A DNA stretch of 29,551 nucleotides from Byssochlamys sp. IMV 00236. Lineage: Eukaryota; Ascomycota; Eurotiomycetes; Eurotiales; Thermoascaceae. Positions 20,730 to 29,551 of this stretch are shown here, piece by piece; the stretch's first letter is position 1, and each line of letters opens with the position of its first letter. The stretch spans positions 1-29,551 of the forward strand of contig MSJH02000690.1 in assembly GCA_001931875.2 (NCBI GenBank). The letters are read 5' to 3'. Both the position numbers and the translations under genes were made by a program. The notes under the pieces were generated by a model. That model ran no database searches. It had not been told where the DNA came from and saw nothing but the letters and a program-made list of their open reading frames with translations.

Positions 20730-21275
20730 AATAACTTTAAATTTAATAATTAGCTATTATAGATTAAGAATAAACTAAGAGTAAATATTAATTATTATAA
20801 AAATAAATATCTCTATATTATATATATTTAAAGCTATTTAGGTAAAAAAGCTATAACTTATATATTTTTAAAATTTTATAAAAACTTAAGCCTTCTCTTT
20901 TAAATAGCTAAAGAGATATTTAATTATCTTTAAGCTATATTTTATAATCTAAATTAATAATAAACTATAAAATATTAGTTTACTAACTTATATATAAAGA
21001 TATATTAAAAATATAATAATTTCTTTATAAAGTTTATAAGGCTAGTAAGAAAAATAAATATTTACTCTAATAATTATTAGCTTAAAATATATAATAAGAT
21101 TACTCTATTTCTTAAAAGCTTTATTATTAGCTAATATTATTAATTTAAAGATTTTAATAATTTTAAAATATTTACTATTAAGTTATTTATATCTTTTAGA
21201 GAAATAATAAAAATAATTATAAAGCTAGTTAAAATAAAAACTTAAATATTAAAACTTCTTTTTAAATTATTATAA
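20730..21275 (+). pseudogene. Second copy of the B-type gag, fragment
   Basis: This stretch aligns over about 545 bases with 6890-7440: the same run from TTTAAATTTAATAA through the GKKAIAYM equivalent to the tail before CTTCTTTTTAAA. Differences are mostly transitions, and it is more heavily mutated than the first copy. The homology ends near 21275, before zinc knuckle and protease, so only the capsid region remains. It lies directly outside the right LTR of element D. Confidence 0.75.
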
Positions 21276-21906
21276 AATAGTAGTTAAGACTAGTAAGTTT
21301 TAGTATAATAAAAATTTTACTTTAAGGAAATTTTTAAGAATAATTTTATTTTAGTAAAATTAAGTAGCTTAAAAAAACTATTTCTTAAGCTTTATTTAAA
21401 ATCTATTACTCTAACTAAGAATATATATATATATATATTATATCTACTATATATGCTAATACTCTTTCTTTCTAAATATTATTAGCCCTTTAAATTAATT
21501 AGATAATCTAGAGAATTTTATTTAAACCTATTCTTTTTAACTAGTTATAAGCTTAGATTTATAATAACTTAGGAGAAATAGCTATATAGTAAAAACTTTT
21601 CTATCTTAAATATTTAAGTTTAAATTAGTAGTAATAAGCTATTCTTATATAAAAGGATCTATAATAAAACTATTCTAGTATTATATTAAATATTAAATCT
21701 AATAAAAATTAAATTCTATTAAAGATTAAAATATTAATCTATTATTATTATATTTTTAACAGATAATATAAAAAATAAAAAAGAGAAATCTATTTTTATA
21801 CTTTTAAAAAAAAACTATAAGAAATAGTTTACTTATATAAAAAAATAGTTTATTAATAAAGATTATTAGAGAGCTATTAAGTTTATTAAAAAACTATATA
21901 ATAACT
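21276..21906. other. AT-rich spacer left of element E
   Basis: No protein or RNA gene is recognised. It holds a dinucleotide (AT) run at 21421-21438. It is the left flank of the element E insertion site; before that insertion it was continuous with 27866 onward, so its right end could be the upstream part of copia element F. Confidence 0.5.
21421..21438. repeat. (AT)9 microsatellite
   Basis: Nine consecutive AT units. Common in AT-rich DNA. Confidence 0.8.
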
Positions 21907-21911
21907 AGTTT
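21907..21911. repeat. Left target-site duplication of element E
   Basis: AGTTT directly precedes the left LTR and is repeated directly after the right LTR at 27861-27865. Five bases is the normal duplication length for Ty3/gypsy integration. Confidence 0.85.
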
Positions 21912-22212
21912 TATTAAGGTGCGGGCTCAGGGAGCAGGTTAGAATAAATAGAATAAGGTAGTTAATACTAGGACTAGCTATAAGATCTCTATCTAGCTAA
22001 TTCAGACTAGAATAGGCTGTTACAGGCAGGCTTAGTAAATAAGATATAACTTAAGAAGCTTAAATTCAGATTGAGCTATATGCTGAAGATATCTTTATAA
22101 GATTATATAATTCCTTATATAATTTAAAAGAGTATAATCCTTACTCTTTTTAGGTTAGGTAAGTATTAGCCAGCAGGTTAATTATTCTATCCCTTATACT
22201 AATACTATAATA
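21912..22212 (-). repeat. Left LTR of element E (3' LTR of the minus-strand element)
   Basis: 301 bp; starts TATTAAGG and ends ACTATAATA on the plus strand, from TG and CA termini altered by RIP. It aligns without a gap to 27560-27860. Confidence 0.93.
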
Positions 22213-22214
22213 AT

Positions 22215-22226
22215 ACTCCCCTCCTT
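22215..22226 (-). promoter_or_regulatory. Polypurine tract of element E
   Basis: On the minus strand the sequence AAGGAGGGGAGT lies directly before the 3' LTR, with two further bases between. It primes plus-strand DNA synthesis and fixes the orientation of the element. Purine tracts contain few RIP targets, which explains its good preservation. Confidence 0.85.
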
Positions 22227-22279
22227 AAGGTTAAGCTTTATTAAGATTATCTTTAGGCTTTAGCTTATTTAGATAGTAA

Positions 22280-22440
22280 TAATAGAAGTTTATAATAATC
22301 TCCTAAATATACTATAGATAATATATAGGTTTTTTAATTAGATTATTATAACCTAACTACTTAATAGTATATTATAATTAGGGGCTTTTATATTTATAAT
22401 ATTCTTATTAGGAGTTTAAAATATCTTTAATAATTTATTT
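22280..22440 (-). pseudogene. Chromodomain remnant of element E
   Basis: Minus-strand reading gives IIKDILNS**EYYKYKS, then LQYTIK*LGY. This corresponds to the chromodomain pattern VEDILDSRxxxxxLQYxVKWxGY with the Trp as a stop. It lies at the very end of the integrase, next to the 3' LTR, as in chromoviruses. Confidence 0.7.
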
Positions 22441-22599
22441 TTTAAGGCTATTAACTTTAATAGGCAATAATAAAGGTTATCTTTATCTAGGCACAGGATC
22501 TTTAATAATAAGATAAAGTAAGCTAATATTAAATATAGGATAAATATATATTAAGGCAGGTAAGTTAAGCTAGTAAGTATATAGGCTAATAATCTTAAT

Positions 22600-23960
22600 A
22601 ATATAAAATAGGCTAAGATTCTTTTAGTTAAGTTTCTTCTAGGGGCGTTAAATATAGATATTTTAAGTATTTAATTAAATAGACTATTTTATATAATAGT
22701 AGTAAGCTAAAGTTTAGCAGTAATTAATCTACTTTTTATAATAGGCTTAGGCAATATAAATCTAAGTATAGATATAATCTATAATATCTTATATTTTTTT
22801 AGTAAAGGCTTTAGCATTTTTAGTAATAGGCTAGTTTATAAATTAAACAGGCTTAAATTCTATATATAGATAGAACTTATAATTAGTAAAAAAGGGCAAT
22901 ATTTTAATAGTCTTAGAATAGTAAGAGTTTAATATAAACTCAGTTAGAGATAGCTAGTTAATCTAGTTATCTTATAAATAACTAATATAGGCGTATAGAT
23001 ATTATTCTAGGATAGTATTTATCCTTTTAGTCTAACTATTAGTCTTAGGGTAATAGATAATAGATAGTAAGTTTATAATATCTAAGTATTAGATTAGATA
23101 TTTCTAGAAAGCAGTAATAAATTAAGGATCTTAGTTAGATATTATAGTTTTTAATAGCCTATAAAGCTTTTATATATAATAAATATATAATTATATTATT
23201 TTTTTAGCATTATAAATAGCTTAATAGAGAATAAAATATCTTATTTTTATAAGTTAATCTATAGTAACTAATATAATATTATAATCTTAGCAAAATATAA
23301 GTTTAATAATAAAATCTATTAAGATATTTTACTAAAAATATTTAAAAATAGAAAGCTAGTATAAGACTTCTTAATAGCCTTTATTTAAGAGTATAATATA
23401 ATAGCAAATATAGCAATTCTAGGTCTAATAATCTATATATTAATATATATTTAGCTAATAATACTTTTATAAGATTAGGTTATAAAGCTTATATTTTCTA
23501 GGGTATTTAAATATATATTTATTATAATATTCTTATAATAAGTAAGCTCTTAGCTTATTATAATTAAGAACATATAGGCGGTCTTTATAATATAGATATC
23601 TTTCTTTTTATTAGTAGTTAGCTAATATAATCTTAAGATAATAGTTAGCTTTATAATCTAAGGCTTATAAAATAGACTATATTAAGTTATTAGATAAGTA
23701 AGCTATATCTAGCAGATTTTTAATATCTAATAAGTACTTTAGTTTATTAGGTATAGCAGAAGAACTTAACTAGTCTTACTTAATAAATAGGACTATTTTT
23801 TTAATAAGCTAAATAGATTAATTTCTTAGAGCAGGTTAAGTAGGTATTCCTATAAGTTTAATAAGATTTTTAACCTCTTAAGCTATTAAATTAATAAAGT
23901 AAATATACCTTATTATTTAATTCTTAATAATAGCTTCTAGTTTTAGGGATCTTTAAATCT
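22600..23960 (-). pseudogene. Integrase remnant of element E (DD35E)
   Basis: The core reads ISN*DP*FITAF*KYL with Asn at plus 23134-23136 for the Asp of SDRGPQF. It continues with LSIIYYPKTNS and TKRINTILE, where Lys at plus 23026-23028 replaces the catalytic Glu, exactly 36 codons on. Then follow YAYISYLQDN and LTEFILNS (about 22990-22935). The C-terminal part has NAKAFTKKIQDI (about 22795-22760) and LNT*NIYI*RP (about 22665-22635), matching the WLNxxNIRTxRPSKKLD block of fungal gypsy integrases. Confidence 0.85.
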
Positions 23961-24149
23961 ATAAGTTAAGGTTCTCTTTTTTTAAGACTATCTAGCTTTA
24001 ATACTATAACTATTTATCCCCTTCTTTAAGGAGATTTTCTGACCTCTTAGTTAGGGCATTAGGCTTTATTTCTTATTTTCTAAAATAATATATAATTTAA
24101 AAGTTAAATTAGGATAAGAACTTAGATTAATAGGCCTATTATTAGTTTA

Positions 24150-24780
24150 GCAGCTTAGTTAATATAAAATATTCTAGATTATAATAGTTTATAATAACTT
24201 TAATCAGCAATAGTATATCTTTAAACTTAAGACGCTATTTTTTAAAGCAGCAGACAATTATTAGTAATTCTTTATTATAAATCTTATAATTATACTTTAT
24301 AGCAGAGAGCTTCTTTAAGAAAAATATAATAAGATATAGGATTCCTTTATTATTATATTAAGATATAACTCTAGCTAATATATAATTAGATAAGTTAGTT
24401 TTAATTATAACCTTATAGGTCTAGTTAAATAGCTTCAGGATTAGGGCTTAAATAAATACTTCTTTTAGGGCTTTAAAACTAGACTAATAGGTAAGTATTT
24501 AATTAAAGGGAACTTCCTTTTAGGTTAAATTTATAAGCAGTATAATTATCTTAAAAAAGTTATAAATAAACTAATAATAAAAGTTGCTAAACCTAATAAA
24601 GGCTTATATATTAATTATATAGATCGGGGTCTTCTATTTAGCAATTATTTTTACTTTATCTAAGTCTATTTTAATATAATCTCAGCTAATAATAATATTT
24701 AAAAACTTAGTCTTAGAGATAATAAACTTATACTTCTAGATTTTTATATATAGGCCTATTTTATATAGCTTCTGCAGGAT
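24150..24780 (-). pseudogene. RNase H region of element E
   Basis: It follows the RT on the minus strand at the normal distance. Residues right after the RT active site (LYIKI*KYEF type, about 24765-24735, then KTKFLNIIIS) match the xKCEFxxxxVxFLGxIIS block, so RNase H must lie below this. I did not resolve the catalytic residues one by one. Confidence 0.5.
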
Positions 24781-25270
24781 AGTGCAGATATATTAAATAT
24801 ATTTAAAATAGGTTATATTATATACTAGAATATTATTAAAATATATAATATAAAAGATATTGAGGTAATCTTATAAGATATTATTAATAAATTATTAAAA
24901 TATTACTAATACTCCTATTAAGCTAAATAATATTATTAATAATTTAAACAGGCCAAGTTAGGTATAAAAGGCAGTTAGGTATTCTTATCCTTTCTTAATA
25001 TAAAGGTTATTAAATACAGAAATAATATTAATCTTTATAAAGTACTTTATTCCTTTTAAGTTATTTAAGATCTCCTTAATTAGGGGTAGAGGGTATTAGT
25101 CTTTAATAATTATTGTATTTAGGGCTTAATAATTTATATAGATCTATATCTCTCTATTAAATTTCTTAATAAATAGAATTAGGGATATAGCAGGCGATAA
25201 GCTTAAGCAGATAAATTCCTTTCTTAAGTTTTCTTTAATCTATTCCTTTAAAATCTTTAGTTTATTTTAG
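24780..25270 (-). pseudogene. Reverse transcriptase remnant of element E
   Basis: The minus strand reads ILFIKKFNREIQIYINY*ALN (about 25190-25125), then [16 protein letters not shown] and [18 protein letters not shown] (about 25060-25020), YIKKGQEYLTAFYT (about 25010-24970), and the active site YFNNILVY at plus 24820-24843 with both aspartates as Asn. Order and spacing are those of a normal Ty3/gypsy RT. Stops replace Gln, Arg and Trp codons. Confidence 0.87.
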
Positions 25271-25399
25271 GATATAATATATAGGGGTCTAAAAGGAAAC
25301 AACTTTTTTTTTAATAGCTTAATATTATAATTATAAAAATAATATAATAGTAAGCGCTCGGCCTCCTTAAAAGAAAAGATATTAATATAATCCTTAAAC

Positions 25400-26260
25400 T
25401 CTTTAAATAGCAGGCGGGTAAAGTCTTTTTCTTAGACTTATTTAATCTTTAGAGCAATATTTAGGTCCTTTAGGATAATTATAAATATTTAAATATTTTT
25501 TTAAGTATAGGCAGAATAAGCGGCTAAGGAAATAAAGGCTATATTTCTCTTTTCTAGTCCTTTAGGTCTTAGGGGCAGGTATTAGAGTAAAGCCTTTAGG
25601 GGAATATTATATAGGGCAGGTATTTTAATTAGTTTTAAAGGCATATTATAATTCTTTTAATAATAATTATTATTAAAAATAATATTATAGATAGTAAATT
25701 ATAGATATAGGTTATAGCGCTTTAATTAAAAGAGTCTTAAGATAATAGAATAATGCGCTAGTTAGATAATATAGAACTTAGTATCTTTTTTAAAATAATC
25801 CTTAATTCTTATATTTATCTAAATATAGTATATAATCTTCTTATCTTTTAGTTCTCTTCTATTAAATATATATAGGGTAATTAGGCTCTTTAAAGGGATA
25901 AACTTTAACTCCTAGTCTTCAGCCTATTCTTAGTCTATAAATCTTTATCTTTTAGCTTTAATATTAAGCAGGGCATAAATTAGCAAATAGATCTTCTTTT
26001 TCTTCTTTTCTAATATTATAAATAATATTATCAATTTTAATTATTATAGATATTTCTTAAGGTTAATTTTATAAATAATAATAGCAAAGATTTAGATAAT
26101 ATATAATTTTTAAGCTTAGCCGCGACTTATTCTAGGCTTATTCTTTTTATTAAAGACTAGCTAGGAAATAGACTATATAAGTCTAGAAACTAGATTACCT
26201 GGGGAATTTAAAGATAAGGTTTATATATAGCTATAGTCTAAATCTTCTAGCAATTATTTA
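25400..26260 (-). pseudogene. Protease and linker region of element E
   Basis: This lies between the Gag zinc knuckle and RT, where protease belongs. A DSR- or DSG-type catalytic motif was not located with confidence. The stretch is coding-like on the minus strand with many TAA/TAG codons. The call is from position. Confidence 0.4.
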
Positions 26261-26267
26261 AGTGCGG

Positions 26268-26309
26268 GTAGTCTCTAATATAATATTTTAAGGAGCTGCA
26301 GTAAAAGCA
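26268..26309 (-). pseudogene. CCHC zinc knuckle of element E Gag
   Basis: The 14 codons read CFYCSSLKYYIRDY. The spacing is an exact CX2CX4HX4C: the first two Cys are intact, the His and last Cys are now Tyr (CAT to TAT and TGC to TAC). It is followed by a Pro codon, as usual (CP). Confidence 0.78.
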
Positions 26310-27420
26310 GGCGCTAATTTTATAATATAATAGGCTATACCCTCTCCTACCTAAATATCTAAAAGTGCTTAAGTTTATTAGGTTATATAGCTATATTAGG
26401 GCTAATTTACTCTTCTATATAAGGCTTCTCCAGGGCTAATTATTATATCTTATAGCTAGGGTAAGACTTAAAGCAGGTAAGAGAAACTAAATATACTAAA
26501 TAGGTTTTAAAATAGCAGCATAAGTTTTTATAATAAAAGGCTAATTTATAATATACTAATAGTAATAATTCTTAAGATCTTATAAGAATTTAATAAACTA
26601 ATAATATTTATAACTTAGGAGCTAACTATATAATAATATTCCTTAAAGTTCTTAATTAATAGCTTGCTTAAATAGGGTAAATAATATTTCTTTAAATATT
26701 TTTCTTTTTAGTATTAGGTATTAGAACTTAGTAAAGAAGATTTTAAATTCTTTATTAGTCTAATAGAGGTTAAATAATTTATTATATATATTATTTATAT
26801 AATTAGGATTATTAAATATGCGCTTTAGAATATTTAAAATCTCTTAATAATTATTAAGAATATAAATCTTATCTCTAATATATAGTAATATTTAAGTATA
26901 GGATATATTCTTTAAGCAATTAATTATATAGGTTATATAGCTCTAAGGAATTAAAAATTAATCTTAGTTAATTATTATCTTTCTTTAAATCTGGGCTATA
27001 AAGCGCTAAAGGTCCTTTTAATTACCTTTAAACTTATTTAGGTTAAAAAATCTCTTTAAAAATTTAGAGGCAGAGGAAAGTATAATAATAGATATTTTAA
27101 ATACTCTTATTAAAGTAGTTATAAGTCTTTTAATATTAGGCTTAGGTTTAAATATAAATATAAATATATTTATGGTAAGAATAGCTGTGCAATAAGCTTA
27201 ATCTCTCTTAAAAATAGCCTAAATATATTATTATTCCTTTTTATTAAGCTATATCTCTTAATATTACTAAACAGCCTTAAGATCAGCATTTTCTTATTTA
27301 AGCCTTTATTATATAGCTGCGAACTTTTACTAAAATTTTTAAAACTTTATTTTAGTTTATTTAATATATTGGCTAGCTTTATTTATAGATAACTTAGCCC
27401 CAGCAATATATTTATATACT
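26310..27420 (-). pseudogene. Gag remnant of element E
   Basis: The minus-strand region between the leader and the zinc knuckle is where Gag must lie. It is coding-like but heavily interrupted, and I could not align individual gag blocks with certainty. It shows no obvious nucleotide similarity to the B-type gag. Confidence 0.5.
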
Positions 27421-27559
27421 AGGCAATAATAATTATACTATTTTAGCCTATAGCTAGCAGTAATATATTTAATAAATTTTTTTAAAATAGTCAGCAGGAA
27501 TAGAGGAATTAAAATAGATATTATTAACAGTATTAACTCCTAGATAAGAAGCTATATAG
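27421..27559 (-). other. Leader of element E with expected primer-binding site
   Basis: The tRNA primer-binding site should begin at 27559 and read leftward on the minus strand (CTATATAGCTTCTTATC). RIP prevents a confident tRNA match. Confidence 0.4.
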
Positions 27560-27860
27560 TATTAAGATATAGGCTTAGGGAGCAGGTTAAAATAAATAAA
27601 ATAAGGTAGTTAATACTAGGACTAGCTATAGAATCTCTATCTAGCTAATTTAGATTAGAATAGGCTATTACAGGCAGGCTTAATAAATAAGACATAATTT
27701 AAGGAGCTTAAATTCAGATTAAGCTATGCGCTGAAGATATCTTTACAAGGTTATATAACTCCTTATATAATCTAGAAGAGTATAGTCCTCGCTCTTTCTA
27801 GGTTAAGTAAGCATTAGCCAGCGGGTTAGTTATTCTATCCCCTATGCTGGCACTGTAATA
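27560..27860 (-). repeat. Right LTR of element E (5' LTR of the minus-strand element)
   Basis: 301 bp, aligned end to end with 21912-22212 without gaps. It keeps several C and G positions that the left copy has lost (for example CTGGCACTG against CTAATACTA at the end), and the reverse also occurs, so both copies were hit independently. Confidence 0.93.
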
Positions 27861-27865
27861 AGTTT
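27861..27865. repeat. Right target-site duplication of element E
   Basis: AGTTT, identical to 21907-21911. Confidence 0.85.
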
Positions 27866-27939
27866 AATAAAGCTAATATAGCTATATAATATTAGATTAT
27901 TAAATATTTATCTAAAGATAATTAAAATAAATTTATTAA

Positions 27940-28600
27940 TTTTATTAATATAAAAGCGCTATAAAGGGCCCTATATATAAAATATATAAAAACTCTCCTT
28001 AACTAAAAGTATTAGCTTATTTAATAATTTATATACTTTTAAATAACTCTTAGATAAATAATTATAAATACTTAGAGTTAATTATAATAGATAAGAAAGA
28101 GAATTATAGTATTTAATAATATAATATTTTCTTTAGCTAAGCTTAAGGCTAAAATATAATAACTGCTTTTAATATTATTTAAAAAATATATTATAATTAG
28201 GGCAATAATTAATATATATAAAAATTTAAAGATAAATAATATTCTAGCTATTTTAGAAGAAATAAAGACTTAACTTTAAATAAAACTAACTACTATATTC
28301 TTAGTAAAAAATAAATAAACCTTTATTAAATACTATATTTATAAGGAAGATTATTATATTAAAAATTGCCTATTTCTATCTATTACTTAAAGAAATATAA
28401 GAGATAGTTAAAAATAAAGAAAGAAGTTTTTTAAATAAATATTTAATAATCTTATTATTTAAGATAAAATAATAATAAAGATAATTAATAAAATCTATAA
28501 GGAGGTTTAATCCTTAAAAAATAAGAAATTAAAGAATAAAAAGCATAAGATATATTATATAGAAAAAACCTTAAATATTAAAAAGAGCTAATCTTAATTA
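27940..28600 (+). pseudogene. Copia Gag remnant with zinc knuckle
   Basis: An RALYIKYIKT phrase (about 27966-27995) is compatible with the N-terminal part of copia Gag, followed by a long helical region. The zinc knuckle at 28331-28369 reads YYIYKEDYYIKNC: two ligand Cys and the His are now Tyr, the final Cys is intact. It is one residue shorter than the CX2CX4HX4C standard between the second Cys and the His. After it comes a lysine-rich stretch (28400-28590) typical of the region between knuckle and protease. Confidence 0.68.
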
Positions 28601-28659
28601 AAATCCTTAGTCTTAGTTACTTTTAATAACTAAATCTTATATAAAATTACTTACCTTTT

Positions 28660-28780
28660 AAAAGATATTATTAGTAAAGATTTAACCTAATAATATATAG
28701 ATAATAATGCTAATTTATATATAATTAATAAAAACTATTATTTTAGAAGACTACTAATTTAAATTTAATAAAAATATATT
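28660..28780 (+). pseudogene. Copia protease remnant
   Basis: The frame reads KDLT**YIDNNANLYIINKNYYF (28677-28745). This matches the copia protease start WxxDSGASxHM: the catalytic Asp is retained in IDN, Ser-Gly have become Asn-Asn and the Trp codons are stops. It cleaves the copia polyprotein. Confidence 0.75.
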
Positions 28781-29300
28781 TATATAAATAGAAGAACTCT
28801 ATATTTAAAATATATAGGAATAGCTATTTTAAGAGATAAAAATAGAAAAATATTAGACCTAGAAAATATATTACTTATACTAAATCTTAGAATAAATCTC
28901 TTATTAACTAATATATTTTACTAGCAGTTAAATATATATAAATATTTTAATAAAAGAATAATATCTATATTAAATAAATTAGATAAGGTTATAATTTAAG
29001 GTATTATTAAATATAGAGTTTATATTATTAAGAGAATCTTTTTAAACTAAATACTTAAGTTATAATATATATTTATTATACTATTCCTTATTAAAAATAC
29101 TCTTAATACTATAATTATAGATTTAAAAAAAGGATTTTATTAAAATAAAATTAAGGAGAAAGAAAGATTTTATTAAAATAAAATTAAAGAGAAGTATTAA
29201 TTATAATATAGAAGAATTAACTATTTTAAATTTAAAAAGATTAAAAACTTATATAATTTAACTATATTAAAGAAGCCTATTAAAGTAATAATAGACTATT
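28781..29300 (+). pseudogene. Copia GAG-pre-integrase region
   Basis: It reads LENILLILNLRINLLLTNIFY (about 28859-28922), the conserved LxNVLYVPxLRxNLLS block after copia protease, and ends with KNLYNLTILKKPIKVII (about 29246-29296), matching the LxxLH-L-T-L-K-P-I-K region that precedes the integrase zinc finger. Some length variation and stops are present. Confidence 0.75.
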
Positions 29301-29551
29301 AATATATAATATATATTATAGCTAATATTAGAAATAAGAAAGAGACTATTAATATATAAAAAGCTAATATTCTTAAACTTATCTATATAGATATATATAG
29401 TTAAGTATTAAAGTTTAAAAATAAATATATTTATTTCTTAATAATTATAAATAACTTTTTAAGAAAAATATAAGTATTTTTAATAAGAGCTAAATCTAAT
29501 ATTATCCCTACTTTAAATAAATAGAAAAGAGAGATTAAGATAATAATAAGT
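29301..29551 (+). pseudogene. Copia integrase N-terminal part, truncated by window
   Basis: After an IANIRNKKETINI phrase (zinc-finger end) the core begins with KLIYIDIYS (29372-29401), whose Asp at 29390-29392 is the first catalytic residue. It continues with KYIYFLIIINNFLRKI*VFLIRAKS (about 29423-29495), matching GYRYFLIIVDDFSRxxWVFLLKSK with the Asp pair changed to Asn and the Trp to a stop. The second Asp and the Glu lie beyond the window. Confidence 0.82.

Larger units (their letters stand above)
21912..27860 (-). mobile_element. Element E: full-length, RIP-killed Ty3/gypsy chromovirus
   Basis: A complete 5949-bp element on the minus strand: two 301-bp LTRs, a polypurine tract beside the left LTR, and gag, protease, RT, RNase H, integrase and chromodomain remains between them, flanked by identical AGTTT duplications. 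Its structure is intact from end to end, so it inserted after most neighbours were already present, and was then mutated. RIP erases the usual LTR molecular clock, so the LTR divergence must not be turned into an age. Confidence 0.93.
1..29551. other. RIP-degraded AT-rich heterochromatic block
   Basis: The whole window is dominated by A and T, with TpA steps everywhere and very few CpA or TpG steps; many 60-base lines (for example 15001-15060) have none. Recognisable retrotransposon proteins can be read across the window only by passing through TAA and TAG stops at positions where relatives have Gln or Trp. Paired LTR copies differ by transitions only. Together these are the signature of repeat-induced point mutation in a filamentous ascomycete nucleus. 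No open frame looks like a living gene. Residual less-mutated patches lie near 620-1050, 6715-6840, 7510-7560, 8646-8700 and 12590-12670. Confidence 0.93.
27866..29551 (+). mobile_element. Element F: decayed Ty1/copia retrotransposon, cut by the window end
   Basis: Gag zinc knuckle, protease, GAG-pre-integrase and the beginning of integrase follow on the plus strand. This order, with integrase directly after protease, is that of Ty1/copia, not Ty3/gypsy. RT and RNase H would lie beyond 29551. The 5' end is not defined: element E is inserted immediately upstream and may have split it. No LTR is visible. Confidence 0.82.

Noticed and set aside
21912..27860. Insertion age of element E from LTR divergence
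   Set aside because: RIP introduces many transitions in a single sexual cycle, so the LTR difference does not measure time.
1..29551. Mitochondrial or plastid DNA, or an AT-rich protist such as Plasmodium
   Set aside because: The extreme AT content alone would allow it, but the window is filled with Ty3/gypsy and Ty1/copia remains, stops sit at former Gln and Trp codons, and LTR pairs differ by transitions only. That is RIP in an ascomycete nucleus.
1..29551. Short open reading frames scattered on both strands
   Set aside because: They are short, lack consistent composition and fall inside transposon domains read in other frames. None has a recognisable product of its own.

Overview
This window is a transposon graveyard from the nucleus of a filamentous ascomycete fungus (Pezizomycotina). 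I find no intact gene, tRNA, rRNA or CRISPR array. Base composition is extremely AT-rich (about a fifth G+C by eye). TpA is everywhere, while CpA and TpG have almost vanished. This is the mark of repeat-induced point mutation (RIP), the C-to-T process that ascomycetes direct at duplicated DNA. The clearest proof is one LTR pair (21912-22212 and 27560-27860): both copies are 301 bp and align without gaps, and all of the roughly 38 differences I counted are transitions. The species cannot be read from the sequence. AT-rich blocks of this kind are known from Leptosphaeria and other Dothideomycetes, and also from other ascomycetes.

Layout. 1-1560: a little-degraded unrecognised stretch, a roughly 95-bp tandem repeat and a spacer. 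About 1560-6720 (+): element A, a Ty3/gypsy retrotransposon with protease, reverse transcriptase (RT), RNase H, integrase and chromodomain remains. About 6885-8840 (+): fragment B, gag and protease of a second gypsy family. About 8840-12590 (-): element C, related to B but inverted and facing it tail to tail. 12590-13315: unassigned. 13316-20641 (+): element D, a gypsy element with 278-bp LTRs and a long unrecognised minus-strand frame between its chromodomain and right LTR. About 20730-21275 (+): a second copy of the B-type gag. 21907-27865 (-): element E, a complete gypsy element with LTRs, polypurine tract and a perfect 5-bp target duplication. 27866-29551 (+): element F, a Ty1/copia element that runs off the window after the start of its integrase.

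How the parts fit. Each gypsy element had the usual order gag, protease, RT, RNase H, integrase, and most show a C-terminal chromodomain. This is the chromovirus type, which integrates into heterochromatin and could have helped build this block. RIP has since turned Gln and Trp codons into stops and catalytic Asp and Glu into Asn and Lys, so nothing here should be functional. The parts I cannot explain are the antisense frame in element D (18345-19690), the less-mutated stretch at 390-830, the tandem repeat at 936-1205, a 409-bp presence/absence segment inside gag B, and repeated GC-rich mini-palindromes.
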